A DNA stretch of 36,526 bases from Flavobacteriales bacterium (GTDB lineage: Bacteria > Bacteroidota > Bacteroidia > Flavobacteriales_F > PHOS-HE28). Shown piece after piece: positions 6,565 through 15,497 of this stretch. Below the pieces are notes generated by a model. The model ran no database searches. It was not told the DNA's origin and saw only the letters and a program-made list of their open reading frames with translations. The position numbers and the translations under genes are program-made. The stretch spans positions 1 to 36,526 of the forward strand of contig JAEUSV010000132.1 of the NCBI GenBank assembly GCA_016788485.1. The letters are read 5' to 3'. The first letter of the stretch is position 1. Each line of letters begins with the position of its first letter.

Positions 6565-9015
6565 ATGGCAGTCGCGCAGAATCCCAAGTCGGGGATCATC
6601 GATGTGAACGACCTGAGGTACGTCCTCCGGGTCTTCTCCAAGAACTGGTACTTCGTGGTGGTGGCCATCGTGCTGTCGGCCATCCTCAGCTACCTGTACA
6701 GCTACAAGATCCCCGAGGTGTACGGGGCCAGCACGCGCATCCTGCTCAAGGACAAGGATGTGTACAACTACCAGAAGGAGGTGTACAAGGACATCGGGTA
6801 CGTGGCCGCGTACGGCGACCTGATGACCCAGAAGCGGGTGCTCACCAGCTACGATATGATCGACCGGGCCTTGAACAAGCTCGATTTCGACGTGTCCTAC
6901 TACATCATCGGTCGTTTCAAGACCAGCGAGGTGTACGGGTCCCTGCCCTTCACGGTGAAGATCGACCTGCTCACCCCCCGGTTGTACGAACGGCCGTTCG
7001 ACCTGCGCCTGGTGGATCCGGACCACTTCGAGCTCAGCTACGATCCCGGCAACGGGGTGGTCACCAAGCAGTACCCGTTCAACAAGCAGGTGGTGGAGCC
7101 CGATTTCCTGCTCACCGTCACCAGTTCATCCCTGCTCACCTCCCGTTCCATCGAGAAGCTCAGCGAGAGCACCTACCAGTTCGTGCGGCACAGCCGGCCC
7201 TGGCTGGTGAGCAAGTACGCGGCCGGCATCTCCATCGAGGCGCTGGATTATACCAGCATCCTGGAGATCAAGAGCGAGGACGAGATCGCCGAGCGCGCCA
7301 AGATGTTCCTGGACACGCTCAGCGCCGAGTACCGCGAGTTCAACCTGCGCAGCGAGTACGAGATCAACGACAAGACGCTGGCGTACATCGACCGGCAGCT
7401 GGACGAGGTGACCGCCATCCTGGACCAGCACGAGGAGGAGCTGCAGCGGTACATGGAGAGCAAGGCGATCCTGAACCTGAACCGCGAGGAGACGCGCTAC
7501 TTCTCCGAGATGGTGGGCTTCGACAACCAGAAGCGCGGCATCGAGCTGCAGATCCAGAGCCTGGCCGAGCTCGAGAACTACGTGCTCACGCTGCCCGAGA
7601 CGGAAAAGCTGCTGCCGCCGGCCATGTACGTGTTAAGGGAGGACGAGTACCTCGAACGTACCCTGGGCTCCCTCTATGCCATGCAGATGGAGCGGAACCG
7701 GGACCTCTACGATGCGAAGGAGGTGAACCCGGGCATCCTGCGCAGCGACAGCACCATGCAGCTGGTGCGTGGGAACCTGCTCGTCTACATCAAGAACACC
7801 AAGGCGGCCATGCGGGCCAAGATCGAGGACCTCGAGGCGCAGATCGCCGATTACGAGGGCATGATCCGCGGCATCCCCGAGACCCAGCGCGACCTGCTCA
7901 ACATCAAGCGGAAGGTGGAGGTGAACGAGAAGTTGTACGTCTTCCTGCTCGAGAAGCGCGCCAGCACCATCATCGCCAAGGCCGGCATCATACCCGGCAC
8001 CAAGGTGATCGAGGCGGCGCGTACGCTTGGCGTGGTGCGGCCTGACAAGCTCAAGATCCTGTACACCTTCGTCTTCGGCGGTGTGCTGCTCTCGCTCATC
8101 GTGGTCTTCATCCGCATCATGTTCTACGACAGGGTGGAGAACGCCGAGCAGCTGAAGGCCGCCACGCACCTGGCGGTGTTCGGCGAGATCATCCAGAGCG
8201 ACAAGGCGCAGAACAACTACGTGGTGGTGGACAGCGACCCGAAGAGCGCCATCACCGAGAGCTTCCGCACCATCCGCACCAACCTGGAGTACCTGCCCCT
8301 GCCCGACACCGGGCGCGTGGTGATGCTCACCAGCTACCGGCCCAACGAGGGCAAGACCTTCTGCTCGGTGAACCTGAGCGCCATCCTGGCCCGCGCCGGC
8401 AAGCGTGTGCTGCTGCTGGAGCTCGACCTGCACAAGCCCAAGGTGTCCAAGGCGCTCAACATGAACACCGCGGCGGGCCTCAGCGCGGTGCTGGCCGGCA
8501 AGGCGGACCCGGCGGACTGCATCATGTCCACCCAGATCGAGAACCTCGAGGTGGTGCTCAGCGGCCCCACGCCCCCCAACGCCTCCGAACTGGTGCTGAG
8601 CAAGAAGATGGTGGAGCTGCTCGACCGGGGCCGCCAGCACTACGACTACATCATCATCGACACGCCCCCCGTGGGCCTGATCACCGACGCGCTGGTGCTC
8701 ATGAAGCACGTGGACGCCACCCTGTTCGTGGTGAACACCCGCTTCGCCAACCGCGACCACATCCGCAGCGCCATGGAGGCCATCGCCGACAGCAAGGCGC
8801 GCAACTTCGGCTTCATCCTCAACGGTGTGCGGATGAAGAAGAGCAAGTACTACTACAACACCAACTACGGCTACGGCTACCGTTACGCCTATGGGTACGG
8901 CAGCGGTTACGGCTATGGCTACGGTTACGGCTACACCGGCCGCCGTTCGCGCCGCAAGAAGGACGGCGCCGAGGGCAACGCTCCGGACGGAGCCAAGGCC
9001 CCGCCCAAGGACTAG
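6565..9015 (+). CDS. Wzc-like polysaccharide co-polymerase / tyrosine autokinase
   Basis: An 816-residue inner-membrane protein of the BY-kinase class that controls chain length and export of capsule or exopolysaccharide through cycles of tyrosine phosphorylation. Order of parts: cytoplasmic N-terminus; first membrane segment (about 28-47); periplasmic Wzz-like region with coiled coils (about 240-480); second membrane segment (about 498-520); cytoplasmic kinase. The kinase shows Walker A with NEGKT (K597), Walker A' LLLELDLHKP (D621) and Walker B YIIIDTPP (D699). The C-terminus (762-790) is a Tyr cluster with 14 Tyr, many in Tyr-Gly repeats, as the autophosphorylation tail. ATG 6565 was preferred over a GTG at 6535. 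No wza-like outer-membrane exporter is adjacent, which is unusual. The gene begins the polysaccharide locus. Confidence 0.93.
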   Translation: MAVAQNPKSGIIDVNDLRYVLRVFSKNWYFVVVAIVLSAILSYLYSYKIPEVYGASTRILLKDKDVYNYQKEVYKDIGYVAAYGDLMTQKRVLTSYDMIDRALNKLDFDVSYYIIGRFKTSEVYGSLPFTVKIDLLTPRLYERPFDLRLVDPDHFELSYDPGNGVVTKQYPFNKQVVEPDFLLTVTSSSLLTSRSIEKLSESTYQFVRHSRPWLVSKYAAGISIEALDYTSILEIKSEDEIAERAKMFLDTLSAEYREFNLRSEYEINDKTLAYIDRQLDEVTAILDQHEEELQRYMESKAILNLNREETRYFSEMVGFDNQKRGIELQIQSLAELENYVLTLPETEKLLPPAMYVLREDEYLERTLGSLYAMQMERNRDLYDAKEVNPGILRSDSTMQLVRGNLLVYIKNTKAAMRAKIEDLEAQIADYEGMIRGIPETQRDLLNIKRKVEVNEKLYVFLLEKRASTIIAKAGIIPGTKVIEAARTLGVVRPDKLKILYTFVFGGVLLSLIVVFIRIMFYDRVENAEQLKAATHLAVFGEIIQSDKAQNNYVVVDSDPKSAITESFRTIRTNLEYLPLPDTGRVVMLTSYRPNEGKTFCSVNLSAILARAGKRVLLLELDLHKPKVSKALNMNTAAGLSAVLAGKADPADCIMSTQIENLEVVLSGPTPPNASELVLSKKMVELLDRGRQHYDYIIIDTPPVGLITDALVLMKHVDATLFVVNTRFANRDHIRSAMEAIADSKARNFGFILNGVRMKKSKYYYNTNYGYGYRYAYGYGSGYGYGYGYGYTGRRSRRKKDGAEGNAPDGAKAPPKD
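8866..8934 (+). repeat. In-frame Tyr-Gly codon repeat in the kinase tail
   Basis: Degenerate six-base units (TAC GGC and close variants TAT GGC, TAC GGT) encode alternating Tyr and aromatic/Gly pairs, interrupted by Arg, Ala and a Gly-Ser-Gly. Eleven Tyr codons occur here, with three more just upstream (8848-8856). The repeat is a candidate for slippage that changes the number of phosphorylatable tyrosines. Confidence 0.85.
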
Positions 9016-9037
9016 GTCGGTGCAGCAAGTGTTGGCC

Positions 9038-9901
9038 ATGGAGGTGAAGGCACAGCAGAGCACACCGGTGCACGTGTACACGCCCGAGGCGGAGCTTCAC
9101 CATCCCCTGGTGCTGCTGCGCGGCATGTTCACCGACATCGGGGCGTCGCGTTCGCTGGCCTGGAGCCTCGCCACACGCGACCTGCGCGCGCAGTACCGCG
9201 GCTCGGTGCTGGGGTTCCTCTGGGCCTTCATCACCCCCCTCGTGAGCACGGCCCTGTGGCTCTTCCTGAGCGCCACCGGCGTGGTGAAACTGGCCGACAC
9301 GGGCATGCCCTACGCGCTCTATGTGTTCTCCGGCACCATGCTCTGGCAGGTGTTCGTGGAGGCCTTGAACAGCCCGCTGCAGCAGGTGAACGCCGCGCGC
9401 GCCATGCTCACCAAGCTCAACGTGCCGCGCGAGGCCGTGGTGCTCGCCGGCTTCATCAAGGTGCTCGTGAACGCCGGTGTGAAGCTGCTGCTGTTGCTGG
9501 CGGCCGTGCTGGCCTTCGGCGTGCGCCCGGATGCGCATCTGCTGCTGGTGCCGGCGGGCCTGGTGGTGCTCGCCACGGCAGGGCTCTCGCTGGGCCTGCT
9601 GCTCACGCCCGTGGGCATGCTCTATTCCGATGTGGGCCGCTCCATCCCCCTCCTCGCGCAGCTGCTCATGTACCTCTCGCCCGTGCTGTTCGCCGTTCCC
9701 TCCACCGGCCTGTTCGCCGCGGTGTACCGCTGGAACCCCATGAGCCCGTTGGTCCTCAACACGCGCGCCTGGCTCACCGGCATGGACGCCCCGCAGGCGG
9801 GCTATTACCTCGTGGTCGTCGCGGGCATCGCGTTGCTGCTCCTGCTGGGGTGGGTGCTCTACCGCATCACCATGCCCATCCTCATCGAACACTTGAACTG
9901 A
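9038..9901 (+). CDS. ABC-2 type polysaccharide export permease (Wzm/TagG type)
   Basis: The membrane half of an ABC exporter that moves completed, lipid-linked glycan across the inner membrane. The 287 residues have the family layout: an amphipathic N-terminal part with SLAWSLATRDLRAQYRGSVL (about 32-51), then FLWAFITPLVSTALWLFL and five further membrane segments, with MLYSDVGRSIPLLAQLLMYL in the last third. The matching ATPase is encoded 3.7 kb downstream (13574-14815), separated by sulfate-activation genes. ATG 9038 is 22 nt after the kinase stop; a GTG at 9020 would add six residues. Family is secure; cargo is inferred from the surrounding glycosyltransferases. Confidence 0.9.
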   Translation: MEVKAQQSTPVHVYTPEAELHHPLVLLRGMFTDIGASRSLAWSLATRDLRAQYRGSVLGFLWAFITPLVSTALWLFLSATGVVKLADTGMPYALYVFSGTMLWQVFVEALNSPLQQVNAARAMLTKLNVPREAVVLAGFIKVLVNAGVKLLLLLAAVLAFGVRPDAHLLLVPAGLVVLATAGLSLGLLLTPVGMLYSDVGRSIPLLAQLLMYLSPVLFAVPSTGLFAAVYRWNPMSPLVLNTRAWLTGMDAPQAGYYLVVVAGIALLLLLGWVLYRITMPILIEHLN

Positions 9902-9949
9902 ACGCGTAACAAGGCCCGGGACCCTGGTTCCGGACCCACAGCCTGGACC

Positions 9950-10837
9950 ATGACGGACCACCTCGAAGCCGAAGCCATCGAGATCATCCGCGAGGCCGTT
10001 GCCAGCGCCCGCAACCCGGTGATGATGTACTCCATCGGGAAGGACTCGTCGGTGATGCTGCACCTTGCGCGCAAGGCGTTCTTTCCGGCCGTTCCTCCCT
10101 TCCCGCTGCTCCACATCGACACCGGGTGGAAGTTCAAGGCCATGTACGCGCACCGCGAGCGCATGGTGGCAGAGAGCGGCATGCGCCTGCTCACCTATAC
10201 GAATCCCGCGGGCAAGGCCGAGGGCGTGGGGCCCTTCACGCACGGCAGCAACTACCACACCGACGTGATGAAGACCCAGGCCCTGAAGCAGGCGCTGGAC
10301 CTCCATGGCTTCGACGTGGTGTTCGGTGGCGCCCGCCGCGATGAGGAGAAGAGCCGCGCCAAGGAGCGCGTGTTCTCGTTCCGCGGGGTGGGGCACCGCT
10401 GGGACCCCAAGGCCCAGCGGCCCGAGCTCTGGAACCTCTACAACACGCGCATCCGCGAAGGGGAGTCGATCCGTGTGTTCCCGATCAGCAACTGGACGGA
10501 GCAGGACATCTGGACCTACATCCACCGGGAGCGGATCCCGATCGTACCGCTCTACCTCGCGGCCGAGCGGCCCGTGGTGGAGCGCAACGGCCAGCTCATC
10601 ATGGTCGACGACGACCGCTATCCGTTCGCGCCCGGGGAGAGGCCCGTGATGAAGCGGGTGCGCTTCCGGACGCTCGGCTGCTGGCCGCTCACCGCCGCCA
10701 TCGAGAGCGATGCGGACACCCTGGAGGCCGTGATCGCCGAGACCTTCAACGCCCGCAGCAGCGAGCGCCAGGGGCGCCTGATCGATACCGACGAGCCGGG
10801 CTCCATGGAGAAGAAGAAACAGGAAGGCTACTTCTGA
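9950..10837 (+). CDS. cysD: Sulfate adenylyltransferase subunit 2
   Basis: The ATP-sulfurylase catalytic subunit, which makes adenosine 5'-phosphosulfate (APS) from sulfate and ATP with help from the CysN GTPase. The 295 residues match family length. The PP-loop reads [11 protein letters not shown] (27-37). LHIDTGWKF, the block [19 protein letters not shown] and the C-terminal [11 protein letters not shown] are all typical CysD features. The stop overlaps the cysNC start (TGATG at 10835-10839), so the two subunits are translationally coupled. No reductive assimilation genes (cysH, cysI, cysJ) appear in the window. This favours a role in PAPS supply for sulfation. Identification is secure. Confidence 0.97.
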   Translation: MTDHLEAEAIEIIREAVASARNPVMMYSIGKDSSVMLHLARKAFFPAVPPFPLLHIDTGWKFKAMYAHRERMVAESGMRLLTYTNPAGKAEGVGPFTHGSNYHTDVMKTQALKQALDLHGFDVVFGGARRDEEKSRAKERVFSFRGVGHRWDPKAQRPELWNLYNTRIREGESIRVFPISNWTEQDIWTYIHRERIPIVPLYLAAERPVVERNGQLIMVDDDRYPFAPGERPVMKRVRFRTLGCWPLTAAIESDADTLEAVIAETFNARSSERQGRLIDTDEPGSMEKKKQEGYF

Positions 10838-12711
10838 TGAGCACCCTCACCGCGGACACCATCGGCGCGTTCCTGGACGAGCAGTCGCGCAAGTCCACCC
10901 TGCGCTTCATCACCTGCGGCAGCGTGGACGACGGCAAGAGCACGCTGATCGGCCGCCTGCTCTTCGAGAGCAAGAACATCTTCGACGATCAGCTCAGTGC
11001 GCTCGAGAGCGACTCGCGTCGTTACGGCACCCAGGGCGGCAAGGTGGACCTGGCCCTGCTGGTCGACGGCCTTCAGGCCGAACGCGAGCAGGGCATCACG
11101 ATCGACGTGGCGTACCGCTTCTTCGCCACCGACAAGCGCCGCTACATCGTGGCCGACACGCCAGGCCACGAGCAGTACACCCGCAACATGGCCACCGGGG
11201 CCTCCACCGCCGACCTGGCCGTGATCCTCGTGGACGCCCGCAAGGGCGTGCTCACCCAGACCCGCCGCCACAGCCGCATCGCCGCCATGATGGGCATCCG
11301 CCACTTCGTGCTGGCGGTGAACAAGATGGACCTGGTGGGCTGCGACGAACCGGTGTTCAGCGCCATCGTCGACGAGTACAAGGCCTTCGTGGCCACGCTG
11401 GGCGACATCGCTGTCGCGGCGATACCGGTGTCGGGCCTCGACGGCGACAACGTGCTGCGCCCGAGCGAGCGCATGCCCTGGTACCACGGCCCCACGCTGA
11501 TGGCGCACCTGGACACGGTGGAACTGGGCGCCCCTGACCGGGTGAGCGCGTTCCGCATGCCGATCCAGTACGTCAACCGGCCCGACCTCGATTTCCGCGG
11601 TTTCAGCGGAAGGCTGGCCGCCGGCCACGTGCGCGTGGGCGACCGCGTGCGCGTGCTGCCTTCGGGCGTGGTGACCTCGGTGCGCGCGGTCATCTCCGGC
11701 TTCGACCAGGCGAAGGAGGCCGTGCGCGGCGACTCCGTCACCCTCACCCTCGCCGAGGAGGTCGATGCCAGCCGTGGCGATGTGATCGTGGCGGCCGATG
11801 CCCCCCCCGAGGTGGCCGACCAGTTCGAGGCCCGTCTCCTCTGGCTCAATGAGCACGACCTGGTGCCCGGGCGCCAGTACCTGCTGAAGTCGGCCTGCAA
11901 GGAGGTCACCGCCACCATCACCGCCATCAAGCACCGCGAGGATGTGAACACCGGGGCCCACATGGCCGCCAAGGCGCTCCACCTGAACGAGATCGCCGTG
12001 GTGAACCTCGCCACCAGCGCGCCCCTGGTCTTCGAGCCCTACACACGCGACCGTGCGCTCGGCAGCTTCATCCTGGTGGACAAGCTCACCTTCGCCACGG
12101 TGGGAGCGGGGATGATCGACTTCGCCCTGCGGCGCGCCTCCAACATCCACTGGCAGTCGCTGAGCATCGGCAAGGACGAGCGCGCCGCGCAGAAGCACCA
12201 GCGCCCGCGGTGCATCTGGTTCACCGGGCTCTCCGGCTCGGGCAAGAGCACGGTGGCCGACCTGGTGGAACGTGCGCTCCATGCCGAGGGCAGGCACACC
12301 TACCTGCTCGACGGCGACAACGTGCGCCACGGGCTCAACCGCGACCTGGGCTTCACCGAGGCGGACCGCGTGGAGAACATCCGCCGCGTGGCGGAGGTGG
12401 CCCGGCTCATGGTCGACGCGGGCCTCATCGTGCTGGTCAGCTTCATCTCGCCCTTCCGCAGCGAGCGCCGCGCCGCGCGCGATCTTTTCGCCCCCGGAGA
12501 GTTCGTGGAGGTGTTCGTGGACACGCCGTTGGAGGAGTGCGAACGGCGCGATGTGAAGGGCCTGTACGCGAAGGCCCGCAAAGGCGAGCTGCGCAACTTC
12601 ACCGGGGTGGACAGCGCCTACGAGCGCCCCGAAGCGCCCGAAGTGCACCTGCACACCCTGCAGCATGCGCCCGAGGAGCTGGCCCTGCAGGTGATCAAGT
12701 CCCTGGGCTGA
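10837..12711 (+). CDS. cysNC: Bifunctional CysN GTPase / CysC APS kinase fusion
   Basis: A 624-residue fusion that supplies the GTPase subunit of ATP sulfurylase and the APS kinase making PAPS, the universal sulfate donor. The N-terminal part is an EF-Tu-like GTPase with G1 GSVDDGKST (28-36), G3 [12 protein letters not shown], and G4 NKMDLV, then beta-barrel domains. The C-terminal part from about residue 450 is APS kinase, with P-loop GLSGSGKS (about 463-470), [11 protein letters not shown] and the [10 protein letters not shown] block holding the phosphate-handling Ser. Such fusions are known from NodQ and similar sulfation systems. The stop shares one base with the next ATG (12711). Identification is secure. 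Confidence 0.97.
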   Translation: MSTLTADTIGAFLDEQSRKSTLRFITCGSVDDGKSTLIGRLLFESKNIFDDQLSALESDSRRYGTQGGKVDLALLVDGLQAEREQGITIDVAYRFFATDKRRYIVADTPGHEQYTRNMATGASTADLAVILVDARKGVLTQTRRHSRIAAMMGIRHFVLAVNKMDLVGCDEPVFSAIVDEYKAFVATLGDIAVAAIPVSGLDGDNVLRPSERMPWYHGPTLMAHLDTVELGAPDRVSAFRMPIQYVNRPDLDFRGFSGRLAAGHVRVGDRVRVLPSGVVTSVRAVISGFDQAKEAVRGDSVTLTLAEEVDASRGDVIVAADAPPEVADQFEARLLWLNEHDLVPGRQYLLKSACKEVTATITAIKHREDVNTGAHMAAKALHLNEIAVVNLATSAPLVFEPYTRDRALGSFILVDKLTFATVGAGMIDFALRRASNIHWQSLSIGKDERAAQKHQRPRCIWFTGLSGSGKSTVADLVERALHAEGRHTYLLDGDNVRHGLNRDLGFTEADRVENIRRVAEVARLMVDAGLIVLVSFISPFRSERRAARDLFAPGEFVEVFVDTPLEECERRDVKGLYAKARKGELRNFTGVDSAYERPEAPEVHLHTLQHAPEELALQVIKSLG

Positions 12712-13502
12712 TGGACTGGCGGCTGGGGTTGCTCGGGGCCTGCATCGGCCTGCTGGTGGGCCTCACCGGTGTAGGTGGCGGCGCGCTCATGACCCCCTTG
12801 CTGCTGCTCCTCTTCGGCACCGTCCCGATGGTGGCCGTGGGCACCGACCTCTGGTTCGCGGCCATCACCAAGCTTTTCGCCACCCCCGTTCACCACAGCA
12901 AGGGGCTGATCGACTGGGTCGTGGTGAAGCGCCTCTGGCTGGGAAGCCTCACCGCCTCAAGCCTTACCCTCTGGTGGATGAGCGCCTACGGGCTGGAGGC
13001 CGGCGCCATGGACCTGACGAAGGCGGTGATCGCCGTGGCCGTGGTGATCACGGCGGTGGCCATGCTATTCCAGCAGCGCCTGCATGCCCTGGGCCGGCGC
13101 CTACGCACCACCCAGGTGGAGTCGTTCAAGGCCGCCCAAGGGCCCCTCACCATCGCGGCCGGTGCGGTGCTCGGCCTGCTCGTCACCCTCACCTCCATCG
13201 GAGCCGGCGCGCTGGGAGCGGTGTTCCTGGCCTACCTGTACCCCTTGCGGCTCACACCCCCGCGCCTCATCGCCACCGACATCGTCCACGCCATACCGCT
13301 GGCCTTCTTCGCCGGCATCGGCCACCTGATGCTCGGGCACGTCGACCTCACCCTGCTGGGCAACATGCTCCTGGGGTCCGTGCCCGCCGTGATCCTGGGC
13401 GCCATGCTCTCGGCCCGCCTGTCGCACCGCCTGCTGCGCATCGGCCTGGCCGTGGTGCTCGTCTCCATCGGGGTGAAGCTGCTGGCAGGCCTCTTCGCCT
13501 AG
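12711..13502 (+). CDS. TSUP family (TauE/SafE) membrane transporter
   Basis: A 263-residue inner-membrane protein with about eight hydrophobic segments arranged as two repeats. The first repeat carries GLTGVGGGALMTPLLLLL (about 18-35) and the second LLVTLTSIGAGALGAVFLAYL (about 156-176), the hallmark of the sulfite-exporter TauE/SafE (TSUP) family. Members move sulfite, sulfonates, sulfate or other anions. Its start overlaps the cysNC stop (TGATG), so it is co-translated with the sulfate-activation genes and probably supplies or balances a sulfur oxyanion for them. Direction and substrate cannot be read from the sequence. Confidence 0.88.
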   Translation: MDWRLGLLGACIGLLVGLTGVGGGALMTPLLLLLFGTVPMVAVGTDLWFAAITKLFATPVHHSKGLIDWVVVKRLWLGSLTASSLTLWWMSAYGLEAGAMDLTKAVIAVAVVITAVAMLFQQRLHALGRRLRTTQVESFKAAQGPLTIAAGAVLGLLVTLTSIGAGALGAVFLAYLYPLRLTPPRLIATDIVHAIPLAFFAGIGHLMLGHVDLTLLGNMLLGSVPAVILGAMLSARLSHRLLRIGLAVVLVSIGVKLLAGLFA

Positions 13503-13573
13503 GCCCGGGATCGCGTAGCATTGCAGCTCCGTGCACACGATGGTCACCCTTCGACGTATTGAACCCCGCGGCC

Positions 13574-14815
13574 ATGGCCGGTGAAGTGCTGATCCGGGCC
13601 GAGGGCGTGGGCAAGAAGTTCTGCCGCGACCTGGGCACATCGCTGCGTTACGGCCTCCTCGACATCACCGGGGAGGCGCTGGGCCGACCGCGCAGTGCCA
13701 CGCTGCGGCCCAAGGAGTTCTGGGCGGTGGACGATGTGAGCCTCGAGGTGCGCCGGGGGGAATGCCTGGGCCTGCTCGGCCACAATGGCGCTGGCAAGAC
13801 CACGCTCCTGCGCCTGTTGAACGGCCTGGTGAAGCCCGACAAGGGCCGGATCGAGATCCACGGCACGGTGGGCGCACTGATCGCCCTGGGGGCGGGGTTC
13901 AACCCCATCCTTACCGGGCGCGAGAACATCTATGTGAACGCATCGGTGCTCGGCGTGAGCAAGGCGCAGGTGGACGCCAAGATCGACGAGGTGATCGCCT
14001 TCTCCGAACTGGGCGAGTTCATCGACTCGCCGGTGCGCAACTACAGCTCGGGCATGACCGTGCGCCTGGGCTTCTCCGTGGCGGCCATCCTGCTGGAGCC
14101 CGACATCCTCTTCCTCGATGAGGTGCTGGCCGTGGGCGACCTGGCCTTCACCCTCAAGTGCCTCAACCTGATGCGCAGCATCATGGAGCGCACCGCGTGC
14201 GTGTTCGTGTCGCACAGCATGCCCCTGGTGTCGAGCTTCTGCACCAGTGCCCGCATGATGCACAAGGGGCGCATGACCGGTTCGCCCGACGATCCGATGG
14301 AGGAGACGATCAACCGCTACATCGCGCTGGCGCCCACGCTCAAGACCTCCTTCGGCGAGGGCGCGCGTGTACGGGTCGCGGTCGTTGAAACCCCAGGCGT
14401 TTCGGGAGAGGGAGCGAAGGCCCATATCCAGCAAGGAGCGGAGCTGGTCGTGGAGGTTGAATTGGAACTGTCGGAGCCGGCAAGATGTTCCTTCGTCATC
14501 CAAACGCAGGGGACGGTGCCCCTTGTGCTCTTCAAAGCAGTAGAGGGCCTATCAGAGAAGGAGTTCGCCGCAGGAAGGCATCGGTTCAGGGTCGATCTTG
14601 GAAGGCTTGACCTTAATGCAGGCAACTATGGCCTCGGGGTCAACATCTGGCGACCGACCGACAGAAGGGTATTACTGAAGGTGGAAGGGTTGCTGGAGCT
14701 GAAAGTGTCCGCGCAACAGGTCACCTGGGCCCATTTCGTTCGCAGGTCGGAGGTGCGGATGCTGGATGACGATCAAAGGAATAGCGCATTACCTGGAGAT
14801 GAGCATGTTCAATAG
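13574..14815 (+). CDS. ABC exporter ATPase with C-terminal cargo domain (Wzt type)
   Basis: The nucleotide-binding half of a polysaccharide ABC exporter, partner of the permease at 9038-9901. Of 413 residues, about 1-250 are the ATPase: Walker A GHNGAGKT (69-76), signature YSSGM (157-161), Walker B ILFLDE (178-183) and H-loop His214 in VSHS. Residues about 265-400 form a beta-rich extra domain like the Wzt C-terminal carbohydrate-binding domain, which in known systems recognises a modified glycan end before export. Base composition changes to lower GC near 14376, exactly where this extra domain begins, so it may have been exchanged with the downstream genes. ATG 13574 was chosen; the sulfotransferase gene overlaps the 3' end. 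Confidence 0.9.
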   Translation: MAGEVLIRAEGVGKKFCRDLGTSLRYGLLDITGEALGRPRSATLRPKEFWAVDDVSLEVRRGECLGLLGHNGAGKTTLLRLLNGLVKPDKGRIEIHGTVGALIALGAGFNPILTGRENIYVNASVLGVSKAQVDAKIDEVIAFSELGEFIDSPVRNYSSGMTVRLGFSVAAILLEPDILFLDEVLAVGDLAFTLKCLNLMRSIMERTACVFVSHSMPLVSSFCTSARMMHKGRMTGSPDDPMEETINRYIALAPTLKTSFGEGARVRVAVVETPGVSGEGAKAHIQQGAELVVEVELELSEPARCSFVIQTQGTVPLVLFKAVEGLSEKEFAAGRHRFRVDLGRLDLNAGNYGLGVNIWRPTDRRVLLKVEGLLELKVSAQQVTWAHFVRRSEVRMLDDDQRNSALPGDEHVQ

Positions 14816-15497
14816 GATCTTCGGTCTGAAACCCGGAGCAGGGAAGGATAAGGCACTGGTCCCGGGCCATGGTCCCGGCCAGGCAGGCAAGATCTTCTGT
14901 ATTGGAAGGAACAAGACCGGTACGACCAGCCTTCAGAAGGCCTTTCAGGACCTGGGATACGTGGTCGGCGATCAACGTGCGGCGGAACTACTGTACGATG
15001 AACACTATTTCCAGCGTGATTTCCATCCGATCATCGACTACTGCAGGACGGCACAGGTATTCCAGGACGTTCCGTTCAGTTGTCCGTACCTGTATGTGGC
15101 ACTGGATCAGGCCTTCCCCGGCAGCAAGTTCATTCTTTCGGTAAGGGATTCTCCCGAGCAATGGTATGATTCGGCGGTCAGGTTCCATGCCAAGCTCTGG
15201 GGCACCAATGGCCTTCCACCCACAGCGGAGCAATTGCGCAATGCGATGTACGTGCGGAAAGGTTGGGCGGCCAACCTGTTCCGGATCTGGGGGACCCCTG
15301 AGGAGGAGCCGTACCAGAAGGACATTGCCATCGGTCACTACGAGCGTCACAATGCCGCGGTCAGGGAGTACTTCAAGTTCAGGACGGCCGACCTGCTTGT
15401 ACTTAACTTAGCAGAGCCAGGCAGCTATCAGAAGTTCATCGAGTTCCTGGGTGTTGTTTCGCCCTTCGATACATTCCCATGGGAGAACAGGACTTGA
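14805..15497 (+). CDS. Sulfotransferase-family protein
   Basis: A 230-residue probable PAPS-dependent sulfotransferase. The 5'-phosphosulfate loop reads IGRNKTGTTSL (33-43). The 3'-phosphate motif reads KFILSVRDSPEQWYDSA (108-124), where the Arg-Asp-Ser and Trp are typical. Enzymes of this family move sulfate from PAPS to a hydroxyl or amino group of a carbohydrate or other acceptor. The cysD/cysNC pair 2-5 kb upstream would supply PAPS, and the glycan locus gives a likely acceptor. ATG 14805 has GGAG at 14795-14798, 6 nt before it; ATG 14799 or 14766 are alternatives. The gene overlaps the wzt stop and its own 3' end overlaps the aminotransferase by 19 nt. Confidence 0.82.
   Translation: MFNRIFGLKPGAGKDKALVPGHGPGQAGKIFCIGRNKTGTTSLQKAFQDLGYVVGDQRAAELLYDEHYFQRDFHPIIDYCRTAQVFQDVPFSCPYLYVALDQAFPGSKFILSVRDSPEQWYDSAVRFHAKLWGTNGLPPTAEQLRNAMYVRKGWAANLFRIWGTPEEEPYQKDIAIGHYERHNAAVREYFKFRTADLLVLNLAEPGSYQKFIEFLGVVSPFDTFPWENRT

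Noticed and set aside
8866..8934. Short-unit repeat considered as a non-coding satellite or CRISPR-like array
   Set aside because: It is in frame, uses synonymous codon variants and encodes a Tyr-rich tail expected in this kinase family; there are no spacers.
7633..9081. A long open frame on the minus strand opposite the kinase gene
   Set aside because: It is the mirror of a high-GC coding sequence; composition is rich in Val/His/Ala/Gly repeats with no recognisable domain, while the plus strand encodes a full Wzc-like protein.
9902..9949. Possible terminator or attenuator between the permease and cysD
   Set aside because: The GGGACC/GGACCC-like bases do not form a good stem with a T-run.
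10828..12666. A 612-codon minus-strand open frame opposite cysNC
   Set aside because: Its sequence is dominated by His, Val, Gly and Ala from antisense reading of GC-rich codons; the plus strand is an unambiguous CysNC.
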